Below are positions 13,463-23,440 of a stretch of DNA of 64,000 nt, piece after piece (the stretch's first letter is position 1; the number at the start of each line of letters is the position of its first letter). The notes under the pieces were generated by a model. It was not told where the DNA came from. It saw only the letters and a program-made list of their open reading frames with translations, and ran no database searches. The translations under genes and the position numbers were made by a program. Origin of the DNA: Diogma glabrata (taxonomy: Eukaryota > Arthropoda > Insecta > Diptera > Cylindrotomidae); contig OY856187.1 of assembly GCA_963693315.1 (NCBI GenBank), positions 42,374,825 through 42,438,824 on the forward strand, written 5' to 3'.

Positions 13463-13800
13463 TTTTTCGTGAAAGTCAGCTTTGATCTTCTCAACAATTT
13501 TTTCACGATATTTCTTGCGATATCGCATCATTGATGTACGACTTATTAAAATGTCTTCAATACGATGATCCAGTGCACTCAAAATATCTGTTATAATATG
13601 CACTGCATTTGCATCTGACAACTTACACTTGTCCATTGCAGCTACTACTCTTTCATTAATAACAGCGATTTTTCCTCGGTGTGGTCGTGGTCTGTTTGTA
13701 TTCTGAATACTTTCTGCCCCAAAACTAGATTCACTGCCATTTTCTACTTGTTGATCCTCATCGACAAAGTGGACGGCTAAATTGAAATCAGTATATTCAA

Positions 13801-13873
13801 CTGTGAAAAATAAATTGGAAATAAGAACTTTTTGATCGATCGCTTATGGATGTAATTGTATAAAACACCATAC
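13801..13873 (-). other. Intron 1 of the transposase gene (73 bp)
   Basis: On the minus strand it begins gtatgg after ...CAATATG and ends ttttcacag before TTGAATATACT. Removal joins exon 1 and exon 2 in frame and extends the exon 2 frame upstream into a stretch (about 13800-13637) without stops. Confidence 0.8.
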
Positions 13874-14697
13874 CATATTGTAATACTTCTGCCACTTCAT
13901 CGTGTTTTTGATTTCGCGTTTCTTCTTTTTGCAAGCGGTCCGCTTTTCGTTTCTCTTTTTCAAATAAATTGGCGTTCACACCCAACATACATCCTAGTCG
14001 ACCCTTCTGTCGCTGCATTTGTAGAAATGTTTTATCCATCTCATTGGTCATAATATTCAATGCGTCTGCCGAAGCGATGTCAAACAATGAATCAAGATTC
14101 TCCGTAAAATCTTTCTCTTTCTGTATTTGCAAGGTCGTTTTTCTGTTACAACACTTGTGTAGCATTTCCCACTGCTTATGTAATTTCAACAACTTCGTAG
14201 TGCAATGGTCTTCTCTTTGTGTTGGAATGCGAGCCTTTTGCCAAAAAATCATTGCTTCTTGCACAGCTAATTTTGCACTGTCACGAAGACTCATTTTGAC
14301 CACTCTTGTATTGTAAAACAGAACTTTCAATATTTGCTCTTGCGAAGGCAGTTTTGCGCCCATGATATTCACCGACATTTTTCCGATCAAAAATATATCA
14401 TTCTTCGAACGGAGTTTGACCTCGACATGTTTCGACACGTTGGACATTTTCTTTTAATATTTGTGTGTAATTTATTGAAATAATAATTGCAAAATTGATA
14501 ACTTCGACTGTTCCAAGCAATACTAATATAACTTCTTTTTCGATATCCTTCATCTTTTTTTTTTTTTCATTTTTTTGTTTTAATGCTGCGCATGCGAGTA
14601 TCCCAAAATAAAAATTTGTGTTACTCAAACAAAGTCTAAATCTAACATAAAAATTTATTTTTCTGAATTTTCGCAGAAATTTTTTTTTGGATTTAAG

Positions 14698-14940
14698 AAG
14701 AAGAAATTCGATAAAAACGCTTTCCTCAGATCGATTTCTACATACTTAGGCTCGTTGGAATCGTAAATTAAGTAGCTTTTAATAAAAAAATCAAAATTGT
14801 GAGATATATTATGTTTTAAGATGATTATATCTGATAAACGTACAAAATCCTATTATTCTACTAACTTCGACGCCACTGCGCGGTGGGTAATTATTTTCCG
14901 ATTTCAGTAAAACTGCATACATTTCATTTTCGAGTCAAAA
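14698..14940 (-). repeat. Right terminal inverted repeat of the 3.3-kb transposon
   Basis: Reverse complement of 11659-11902. It starts about 250 bp upstream of the transposase start codon, so it may also hold the promoter of that gene; no promoter motif was identified with confidence. Confidence 0.92.
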
Positions 14941-15459
14941 GGAACATAATTAGTCGGTGGGAGGGATGAAAATAACAACTTCATAAGTTAGGTCATGTTT
15001 AGTGTAAATAGTTCTACGACATGCACACTGTATGGTGCACATCTTGTGCATGACATGTGTTATGCACAACTGCGTCCGGGGCGTTTGTATTATGGACAAT
15101 TAATACACATTTCATGCGATTTTTTTTTCAAATTGTGTTACGGGAAACATGTCTAACTACAATAGGCGATTATCTTATGAAAAGTAAAAATGCAGATTTT
15201 AGAACAGCTTTATTATATTTAAAAAAGAAGTTCATTTGATAGGTCAGTTTTTAAACAATAAAATAAAAAAAATGCCGTGCTCCGTCTTTAGCATTTTATA
15301 CCCACCAAAATTCCTTGTGGCATACTAATTTTAATGTGACATTATAATTTCACGAAGAAAATAAATAAATTCATTTTGATTTGGACTTTTCGACACAAAA
15401 TTTTTTATCTAATATAAACCACAGGTTTTCTATTTCAATTGTTTTATTTTATTTTTCTT
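14941..15459. other. AT-rich intergenic DNA, no gene recognised
   Basis: Short imperfect direct repeats built around tgcatgacatg and tgtgcat occur at 15015-15070. The open frame at 15057-15239 (60 codons) resembles nothing I know. Confidence 0.5.
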
Positions 15460-16040
15460 AAATATTCTAATGCAACTTTGCTGGTATGGTTTACATCGGT
15501 GTACTGATGAAAAAGAAAATGCCGAACTAAATTGAGTTTTTGGACGGAATTTTCAAATTTTGGTTTAGGATGTTAACATAATCCTCGCTCTGATAACGCC
15601 ACCGATTAATACAAGTTCTCCAACATCATTTGCAGCAAAGCACTCCCACACTATGATAAAACAAACGCCATGCCTAATCGCCTTTTTATCTCCTTGACGG
15701 CGTTAACCATGATTACATTTTTTTGATCCAAGTAATTCCAACTTAATCTCATTTGACCATAATACTCTATTAACAAAACTCGGGACCTTTAGATTGGTTG
15801 GAATTGGGATGGATTTTTTAATTTTATACTAATGAGAGTTTCGCGGCACTATATGGAGCTTATCAATTCTGAGTTTCTCACTCTCCTTTGAATAGTTCAG
15901 CTTGAAATATTAGGTCTAAGTGTTTCACCAATTGTTTTGGCACTTATTGTGTTAGCTATTTGTTAGCTTCTCATCTAATTAAACGATCTTGAAGTTCAGT
16001 TGATAGTTACTAATCTCTTTTCTCACACGATTTGACTCCA
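15460..16040 (-). pseudogene. Tc1-type transposase relic
   Basis: On the minus strand, starting near 15765, the frame gives VLWSNEIKLELLGSKK and, after a stop, AIRHGVCFIIVWECFAANDV, which follows the Tc1 pattern WSDE.KF.LFG ... KHGG..VMVWGCF...GVG. Further upstream (15990-15870) the words KTIGETLRPN and TIQRRVRNSEL fit the helix-turn-helix region that precedes the catalytic domain. The first catalytic Asp of the WSDE motif reads Asn, and there are several stops and frameshifts. No complete C-terminal half (second Asp, third acidic residue) and no terminal inverted repeats were recognised, so this is an old internal fragment. Confidence 0.72.
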
Positions 16041-16375
16041 GACTTGTTGATTGTTGAAGATCTAGACATTAATGATAGGCCGCCCAAAAATTTAAATAAT
16101 TTATTTTTATATGAAATTTTAATCTATCTATCTATATATAAATACGTAAGCAATATTTTTGCGGTACAATTTAAAAATAATTGTTTCACAATTCAAAATC
16201 AATTTATATCAATTAATTAAACTCTGAAATAATGTGTTGTAGCTATTTGGTTGTGAGGTCTATTTACAATGGCCGAATTTCGGCCATTGGGCGATTCCAA
16301 GTAAATAATAATTACCTAATATTTAATTTAAACGAAAACACAGTATATAAAAAAATATCACAAAAAACGCACATA

Positions 16376-17221
16376 AGCCCAAGCAGAAAGTAGTTAGGGC
16401 TAGCCTGAATACCGTCCGGGCGAGATCAGGGCCTGTTCAGTCCTAAATTCGCAAGCTCTATTAGGGCAATCTTATGTGGGCCTGTTCCGGGTCTGATTTT
16501 GAATACCCTTTTTGGGTTAACCCTTTTTGAATATATCCGACACTGATTTGGTTTTTCGTATTTGACCCATAGTTGGCCAATCTGATCAGGGCCTGATACG
16601 AAATACCTTACAAGAGTTTATAATATATGACTTTCCTATTAGGGTCTGTCTTATTTAACCTGATCAAAGCCCTATTTCATTTTACAAATTTTCATTTGGT
16701 TAAAATTCACTAGAGTAATATCCATTTTAGAAATATATAAGTAAAACAGTTTCATCTATGGTTTAGTTATCGCTTTTCGGCTGAAAGACTATAATAACGG
16801 TGATTTCAGTGGTGTTTGTTTTAATGTTCTTTTCTTTTTATCTTTTTTATTTTATTTTAATTAAATTTAATTTAATTTATGTATTTAATATAAAAATGTA
16901 TATCAGGTCCTAATTAGGCTATCTCAATCAACCCGCCTAATCCGATTATTCCAATCAGTGCCTGATCCGGTTATCCCAACTAGGGCCTGATTCGGCTAGC
17001 CCAATCAGATTCTGATGCGGTTATCTCAATCAGGACCTGATCCGGTTATCCCAATCAGGGCCTGATAGGAAAAAAGCATTGCACTCGTGCTCAGGGCCCA
17101 ATAAGGCTGCCGTACCGTACTGTACCATAGGGCCCAATAAGGCCGCGTGATCCGTACTAAGAGAAACCTGATTAGCACCTTATTTGAGCCCTGACAAATT
17201 TCTGCTCGTGAGTACGGGCTT
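16376..17221. mobile_element. Non-autonomous element with short terminal inverted repeats and 25-bp internal repeats (copy 1)
   Basis: The stretch is clearly richer in GC than its surroundings. Its left end (taagccc, then agcagaaa and agggct) is matched in reverse complement by the right end (agccct, tttctgct, gggctt), an imperfect terminal inverted repeat of about 30 bp. It carries many tgatc/ctgat words and an array of 25-bp units. The middle (16690-16790, with taaaattcactagag and tccattttagaaatatata) recurs at 26255-26340, and the tail recurs at about 26570-26660, so this is a dispersed family. No transposase is encoded. Confidence 0.7.
16935..17069. repeat. 25-bp tandem repeats inside copy 1
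   Basis: Unit starts at 16935, 16960, 16985, 17010, 17035 and 17060 give an exact 25-bp period. The typical unit is cctgatccggttatcccaat followed by caggg; the first and last bases (cctgat ... atcagg) are complementary, so each unit is a small inverted repeat. Subterminal repeats of this kind are often transposase binding sites in non-autonomous elements, which is an inference here. Confidence 0.88.
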
Positions 17222-17565
17222 GTCACACCCGTAGACCAAAATTGAAAGAAATTTAGAAAATAATAAATGCTGATTCCTCATGCGGAAAATTCAAAACATA
17301 TAGTTGTGTTTCTCAAAAGTATGTTCGTCTTAACAAATATATATGCATATGAGTTTTTAAAGAACCAGAAACTGCGTTTTTGGGGTTGGTAGTTTTTGAT
17401 TTTCAAAAATATAATATTGCACTGCACAGCTGTGAGGGAAGAAGAAAGCTTTAACAGAATAAATTGCTTTTCAGGTGTCTTTTTTCACACGAAGACTTTT
17501 AGCGACACGTATCTCGTTTGAGAAAGATGTAATTTTCTGACTGATTATGTTTTATGGATCAGGGC

Positions 17566-17850
17566 TGCAAACCGGTTTTTGAAAACCAAAACCAAAACAG
17601 CAAAACCAGAAAAACCAAACCAAGTCAGTATAATCAAAACCTAAACCATAACCACATTCTAAAAATGATCAAAACTCCCGGTCTCCCAAAACCACATTTT
17701 AAAAATTTTCAAAACCAAAACTATAACTGAAACCAAATTTTAAAAATCATCAAACCAAAACCGAAGCCAAAACCAAATTTTAGAATAAACGAAACCAAAA
17801 TCAAATCTAAAAATTTAGTCAAGTCCAATAATATTGTTCAAAAATTAAGA
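17566..17850. repeat. Degenerate A/C-rich simple repeat (aaaacc motif)
   Basis: The plus strand is almost free of G and consists of variants of aaaaccaaaacc alternating with acattttaaaaat. It is a strand-asymmetric low-complexity tract. Confidence 0.8.
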
Positions 17851-20800
17851 CAACAGTGCCGTGCTAAACACAGAGGTGGTAACTTACTTTTTTGTCAAAA
17901 ATCAGTTACGAATCTAAGATGATATAAAAATAGTCGATGGATATTTTTTTCATATATGTAATTAAAACATTTAATTTTTTTCATTAAAAAATTACTCTAT
18001 ACAGATGTCGTATCTTAATATTTGACAATAGCTATAACAATTAGCTGTATCTATTAATTCCTAAGCTGTTTCGTAACTTTACTGTCTCACAGTTATGATT
18101 GTCTTTCATTAACTTTCCCCACTTAAATTAGCTCAACATTTTTTACTGAAAATGAGCATTGGCACTGTTTGTTTACAAATGTTGTAATTTTTAATCAATT
18201 CTCTGACGAATACTCAAACAAATGTTTTATAGCTAAAAACCAAAATAAAAAAATTCCAATACTAATTTTTTTTTGTACGTTATGACAGTTTTTGGCCCTG
18301 TCTTGAGTCAAACAGGTTACCATAGTTTTGTCATTAGGTTATTATGTATGTTTTGATTTATTTGACCAAAATTCGTAGCGGAAATTCAATTACATCTTTA
18401 CCTGTTCTTAAATTACACTGAAAAAAAAAATAAACTATTGGTAAAATAATAAACAGCAATTTTTGTGCTAATTTTGATTGCTCAATAAGCAAATAAATTT
18501 ATCAAAAACTCCAAAAAATGGTTCCAAAATTGTTTGCCAACGACAGTAGTTCTTATGATTCTATTTAAACGTAAAGACCAAATCCGGCTTGTTATTTTAG
18601 TTGTTATTTATTTTATTTATATATTCGCTATCGTTTGTGGACGATTATTCCATAATGTAAAACTCTGCTTCTGCCTCACATTTAAGTCAACCCTTCCCTT
18701 TCATTTTTTTTTTGCTTTATGTTGAATTATCTTGATTATCCCGCGTCACTCCTGTATTATTCCATCGATACAAACTTCATTTGCGATCAAAATTTTTCAG
18801 AACCACATAACCATTTCATTTTTATTTTATCTTCTTAAGCTCTGGAATATGTGTATTATTTAATAAAACGCCGTTTGATTTCAATACTCACAAGGTTCCC
18901 TCTGTTACCAATGTTGCTACGCATTGTGCCTTAATCTGCGAGTATTCTTATTGAATTTTAGATAAAAAAGATGTTAATCTTCAACAAGTTTTGACTACTG
19001 TTCAGAAACGGTGTAAACCCTTGAGAAAGTTGATTGCATCACACTGCGTTTATTTTTATTGTTTTGTTGAAACGTTTGCTGGTCGAACAACATTTTTTAT
19101 CAAAAATTTAATAGCTTAAAGCATTTTGAAATGGTAATGTTTGAAAAACTCAAATTAAGAAAAATCGTATAAAAATACATTTTTTTCATCAGTGTAATAC
19201 TTTTATAAAACCTTACTTAGTACCCTCAAACAAAACAAAAATTCATATCGGTATACCCATTCGAGCCCAATTTAACTTTAAACTTTCATTATCTCTAAAC
19301 TTCTTAACAAATTTCGAGCCACCCTGTGTCAAAACTATGAAAAAATAAGCAACATATATTCATTTATTTACTATACTAACGATTACCGAAGTGTTAAGGA
19401 AATCAAAAACCGTCGACTTCAAATCTTTTATTTTATGGGCGTCTTTATTCAATTTTCTATCTTTACGAAAATTACTATGTATGTACACAGAATTTTACAA
19501 GCTTGTTGATGACGATTTTAAAGTTTTAAGTTAAATTCTTTATTGTGTGGTGATAAATCATGGTTTTAAACTGTAAAAAGCGGTATTTACACCTTTAGAC
19601 AAAAGTCAAAAGGCAAAGTATTTTAAGTTATTTTAAAAATCTTTTAAATTTCTGCTATACCACAATTTATAGAAAACACGACCATTGCAGCTCGTCGATG
19701 GGCAACTATTGTTTGTTAGTCATTGCTTAAAGTGGTAATTTTCCCATGGTATATCACCTTGTGTATCCTCCTGTAAAAAATTATTAAAAAATGTTATTTT
19801 CAGTAGACATCAATTCAATATTCCAATAATCTGAATAACCGTTGCTAGCGTTTCAGTATTCATTCAAGTTTAACATATTTCTTTTGCATGTATCTCATGG
19901 TCAGTATATTTTTCATGTTATTGTTTGAAAAAGTCACAGAGCCTTGAATAAAATAAATAATTTATTGTTCCTAATGCAATCAAAAAGTACTATGGGAAAA
20001 TCTTTAAACATGAAAAAATTAAAGAACACCTTATATTAAAACCGGAAATGCATTTTTTTATTATCATATCATCGTTTGCAACTAATTATTACCTGTGTAA
20101 GTAATGAAAAAATAAAAATATTTTACAGCTGATTAAAACTTGTCGTTTTCTTCGCAAATGCTAAAGTTGAATGCATTTTTTAATATTTTGATTTTTGAGT
20201 GACGTTGATTTAAAATTAAATTACACATTAACTGTACTATTTATAGAAGTTGATTGTCATCAATTTTTATATCAAAGATATCGACAGATTTCTCATGACT
20301 AACATATTTATAAACACAACTGTAAACTTATTTATTTTCATTAATATTACATATTATTTTCTATTATAACTTCATCATATTTCTTTGATTAATCTAGTTT
20401 TTTATGAGGTATATCACATTTTCCCTAAAAATACACAAAAACTAACAAATCAAATATAAAGCACCATAACTGTTTAAATACCTTAATAATGCCGTACTTA
20501 AGGGTTCACTTCTACACTAAATTCATTAAAAATTTACTTAATCCAATAGTTATGATAGAAATAAAAAAACATGAGTTTGTTAAGATAACTTTTCTACTAT
20601 TATCACAACCAAAAAAATTATAAAATTGTATTATAAGAACTAACGTAATTATTTTATTTATTAAATACATAATTGTATGATAATCGATAGTATCAGCTTC
20701 AATTTCAACCGATGTATTTAAACGATTCCGTTCCATAATACTAAAAGTTTAACTATAAACTGAAAACTGGACTAGGAAGAAGTAGTAACTGTAATAATGT

Positions 20801-21450
20801 TATCGCAAAATTTAAATAAATTTACTCACTGGGAATTTTATTCATATTTGTGATTGTAGTAATTAAAGTTTAGATAAATTTAATAGTAAATTTATAATAA
20901 GATCAGCACGGTGTTCAGATAAAATTTGGGACAAATTTATGTATAACGTAGTTACGTAATACATATGGCATGAAATTAAGCCCTCATTCTCATTTATATT
21001 TGTTATCATAAATATTTAAATAAAACAAAGCTGATTCATTGTTGCAAAAATATTAAAACAATTGAAAAAATGACGTAAAAGTTTTAAGTAAAATGATGAT
21101 TGAATTGGTAATCGTGAATAATGAGAGTTGTATCAGTTAAAAACAAATTTCGGATACATCGATAAATTCAGATATGTTAAGATGAACATTGTTTGCTAAG
21201 CTAAATTTTTGTAGTTGTCTTTAGAATAGAATTTAAACAAAAGATATAGATGGCAAACGACAGTTACTAAACACGGTTGGCCCATTTTATATTAATTTTT
21301 ATTCTATTGAAACAAATAAAAACAATTTGTAAATTCGATAGATTTTACCGCTGGTACTTGGCGAAACATGATGAATGCTTTTTTGTAAATAAAATTCCTT
21401 GTTGTTATTTCACAGAGTTTTATTATTAATAAATTAACTATTTAGTTATA
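17851..21450. other. AT-rich intergenic DNA, no gene recognised
   Basis: 3.6 kb with no recognisable coding sequence or repeat. Open frames at 18534-18725 (plus) and 20512-20736 (minus) are short and resemble nothing I know. Confidence 0.5.
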
Positions 21451-21886
21451 CTAGGAGGGCCCGGCGTGCTTCGCTACGCTTATAAATAAAGTTTTTGCGT
21501 AGACATTTTGTTGACGTAGAAGCAATGATTTCAAAAAGTGGTAATGAGAAATGCTAGCATATAATTTTTAATTTTTCTTTTTAAATATATGAAAAAATAA
21601 TCAGAACTCTAGCTGATCAGTTCGGATATATGAAAAATTAGCAATCAAATAAGTTTTCAAGAAAGCTTATTTGATCTCTAACTTGTTTGATCGCTAATTT
21701 TTCATATATCCGAACTGATCAGCTAGAGTTCTGATTATTTTTCATTCATATATTTAAAAAGAAAAATTAAAAATTATATGCTAGCATTTCTCATTACCAC
21801 TTTTTGAAATCATTGCTTCTACGTCAACAAAATGTCTACGCAAAAACTTTATTTATATGCGTAGCGAAGCACGCCGGGCGCCCTAG
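21451..21886. mobile_element. 436-bp foldback element with ~205-bp arms
   Basis: The two halves are near-perfect reverse complements: left end ctaggagggcccggcgtgct, right end acgccgggcgccctag. Pairing continues to the centre near 21670, with a loop of roughly 30 bp. The flanks read ..ttata before and ttatc after, compatible with a 4-5 bp target duplication. There is no coding capacity. As RNA or single-stranded DNA it would form one very long hairpin. The high-GC tips with gcttcgctacgc contrast with AT-rich inner arms. Confidence 0.93.
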
Positions 21887-22380
21887 TTATCATTCATTCA
21901 CAACATTCATTTCACCATTAACACCATATTAATTAAATCAAATAAAATCAAAGAAAAATAATAATAATTAAAAAACAAAGAAAAATAACACGTCTATCCA
22001 CTCCTAAATCAATGCATAAACTAAATTGAAATTTGAAAAGAAAATATAAAATACTAACTAAATCAATGCATTAACTTACTCATACCATTATCATTAATTC
22101 ACAACATTCATTTCACCATTAACACCATAATAATTAAATCAAAGAAAATCAAAGCTAACTAGATCAATGCATAAACTGACTCATACCATTATCATTCATT
22201 TACAACATTCATTTCACCATTAACACCATAATAATTAAATCAAAGAAAAATAATAATAATAAAAAAACAAAGAAAAATAACACGTCCATCCACTCCTAAA
22301 TCAATGCATAAACTAAATTGAAATTTGAAAAGAAAATATAAAATACTAAATAATAATAATAAAAAACAAAGAAAAGACCT
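21887..22380. repeat. Nested tandem array directly beside the foldback element
   Basis: A block beginning ttatcattcattcacaacat recurs at about 21887, 22088 and 22189. Each is followed by caccattaacaccat and aattaaatcaaa. Two longer units also contain caaagaaaaataacacgtc and ccactcctaaatcaatgc; the middle unit lacks that part. Periods are therefore about 201 and 101 bp. The array begins at the base after the foldback element's right end. Confidence 0.88.
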
Positions 22381-22839
22381 GGGCAATTCCATTTGATATT
22401 GTATAGAGGGGCCGTTAAATTCAAAAATACATCTTAATTCGTTTATAATTTTTTTATTTATGATCCGAAAAATCCCAAAAATCTTTAAACCTAAGTTACA
22501 CTAATATCAGTTAGCAGTGAAAATTTGAAATGAATCAAAATTCGAATAAAAAAGCCTTAGGCTCCAGAAAGTTTTTTTTTAGCGTATTAATATATAAGAT
22601 TTAATCAATACGCTCGATCTGATTTCGATTTTTACATCATCTTCAGGAGCTTACAAAAGACTGATTTAAATTTAAAATTTAAATTATCATAATAACAACA
22701 ACTCAATATACATATTACAAAAATACTTTTTATTCTTATACATAACTTAAACTCTTAAGGAGCTGACATAGGTGCTAGGTAATATAAATATTCCTTTGTT
22801 TTTGCGCATTTTAAATTCATTGATAAATTTTAGGTCATA
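22381..22839. other. AT-rich DNA, possible retroelement border
   Basis: Around 22590-22660 a less AT-rich stretch reads caatacgctcgatctgattt and catcttcaggagctta. Similar strings occur near the ends of some retroelements in my memory, but I cannot assign it. Nothing else is recognised. Confidence 0.3.
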
Positions 22840-23061
22840 AGATTACTAAACATAAAACTAAAATCAATGACAATTTGGAGGAGGTGCAGAAAAATTTTAC
22901 ACATTGAAGCCAAAGGTCCCAAGCTAGACGCCCTAGAATCCTTTGAAATCAGAAAAGCCCTAAGCTTTCGAAAACAAGTATGCTATTATCAATACCACTT
23001 GCTTGAGGAATTTTCCAAAAAATTATTAGAATTTATCAACGGACGAGGGGAATTCGTTTAG
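22840..23061 (+). pseudogene. Possible end of a Penelope-like element (GIY-YIG endonuclease C-terminus)
   Basis: The open frame at 22867-23061 contains ILHIEAKGPKLDALESFEI, close to the pattern (K-K/N-G-x-x-L-x-x-L-E-x-F-x-I) that ends the GIY-YIG domain of Penelope-like retroelements. Another frame just upstream reads HKTKINDNLEEVQKNF, which would continue the same domain after a frameshift. No RT domain is present. An alternative is the end of another retroelement type; the match is short. Confidence 0.4.
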
Positions 23062-23105
23062 AAAATGTTTTGCCATTTTTCATTTATTTATATATTTTTT
23101 ATGAA

Positions 23106-23190
23106 TTATACGTTGGCCTACTGCGATATCATTGAATTATTTCAAAAATTATTTGATAATTTTTAATATCGCTGTAGGGCAGACGTATAA
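23106..23190. repeat. 85-bp imperfect palindrome
   Basis: The left arm starting ttatacgttggcctactgcg pairs with the right arm ending cgctgtagggcagacgtataa, meeting in a short AT loop. No coding function is visible. Confidence 0.8.
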
Positions 23191-23312
23191 CTATTTGTTA
23201 TTAGTATAATTCAAATGTTATTGGTGAAATTGAATGATGTCATAACATTTTAGAGAATTTCATTGGGTTAAACTAAAATAAAACTAAGGCAAAAAATGTT
23301 CATATAGAATAT

Positions 23313-23440
23313 CACGAGTCGTCAAATATAGTCGATTATTTTTCATAATCATTATTACGAATGTCATTTGAGGTTTAACCTCAAATGGCATTAGTGGTAA
23401 TGTTGAAAAATAATCGACTAATAATTTGGTGACGAGTTGT
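23313..23440. repeat. 128-bp imperfect palindrome
   Basis: Arms of about 62 bp meet at tttgaggtt/aacctcaaa near 23375. Outer parts are acgagtcgtca on the left and tgacgagttgt on the right; the block tagtcgattatttttca is matched exactly in reverse complement. It lies about 120 bp from the previous palindrome and both could belong to one decayed foldback element. Confidence 0.85.

Larger units (their letters stand above)
12012..14447 (-). pseudogene. Transposase-like gene, three exons, one-base frameshift in exon 3
   Basis: Minus strand. Exon 1 is 14447-13874, exon 2 is 13800-13463 and exon 3 is 13399-12012. Intron 1 starts gtatgg and ends ttttcacag; intron 2 starts gtaaat and ends ttgttacag. 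The phases fit: exon 1 leaves one base of a codon that the two first bases of exon 2 complete, and exon 2 ends on a codon boundary. Counting one missing base, the product is about 766 residues. Exon 1 has MGAKLPSQEQILKVLFYN and IFWQKARIPT; exon 3 has HWDGKLLAELTG, CYNTTSSNTG, ACVLLEKKIG, then CRHHIQE, a C-x2-H arrangement as in RNase-H-fold transposases of hAT or Kolobok type. From memory, relatives are unnamed multi-copy proteins of aphids, Hydra and others. The frame breaks at 12740/12741: HARW.MVKAIY requires one more G. In the CYNTT motif I expect an acidic residue where N stands, so loss of catalysis is likely. Start at 14447 is the first ATG of the open frame; a second ATG at about 14379 begins MSVNIMGAKLP and is equally possible. 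Confidence 0.82.
11659..14940 (-). mobile_element. DNA transposon with ~240-bp terminal inverted repeats and a spliced transposase gene
   Basis: Long inverted repeats at 11659-11902 and 14698-14940 enclose one three-exon gene on the minus strand, giving a unit of about 3.28 kb. The short match catgacc at 11609 and its complement near 14992 hints that the true ends may lie some 50 bp further out on each side. A target site duplication was not identified. The combination of long terminal inverted repeats and a single RNase-H-like transposase is typical of cut-and-paste elements; the superfamily is uncertain (hAT-like or Kolobok/IS3EU-like, see the gene). It is damaged by one missing base in the gene and by a changed acidic residue in a conserved motif. 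Confidence 0.85.

Noticed and set aside
12076..14316. Plus-strand open frames across the transposase region
   Set aside because: Shadows of the minus-strand transposase gene, whose conserved motifs and splice sites explain the region.
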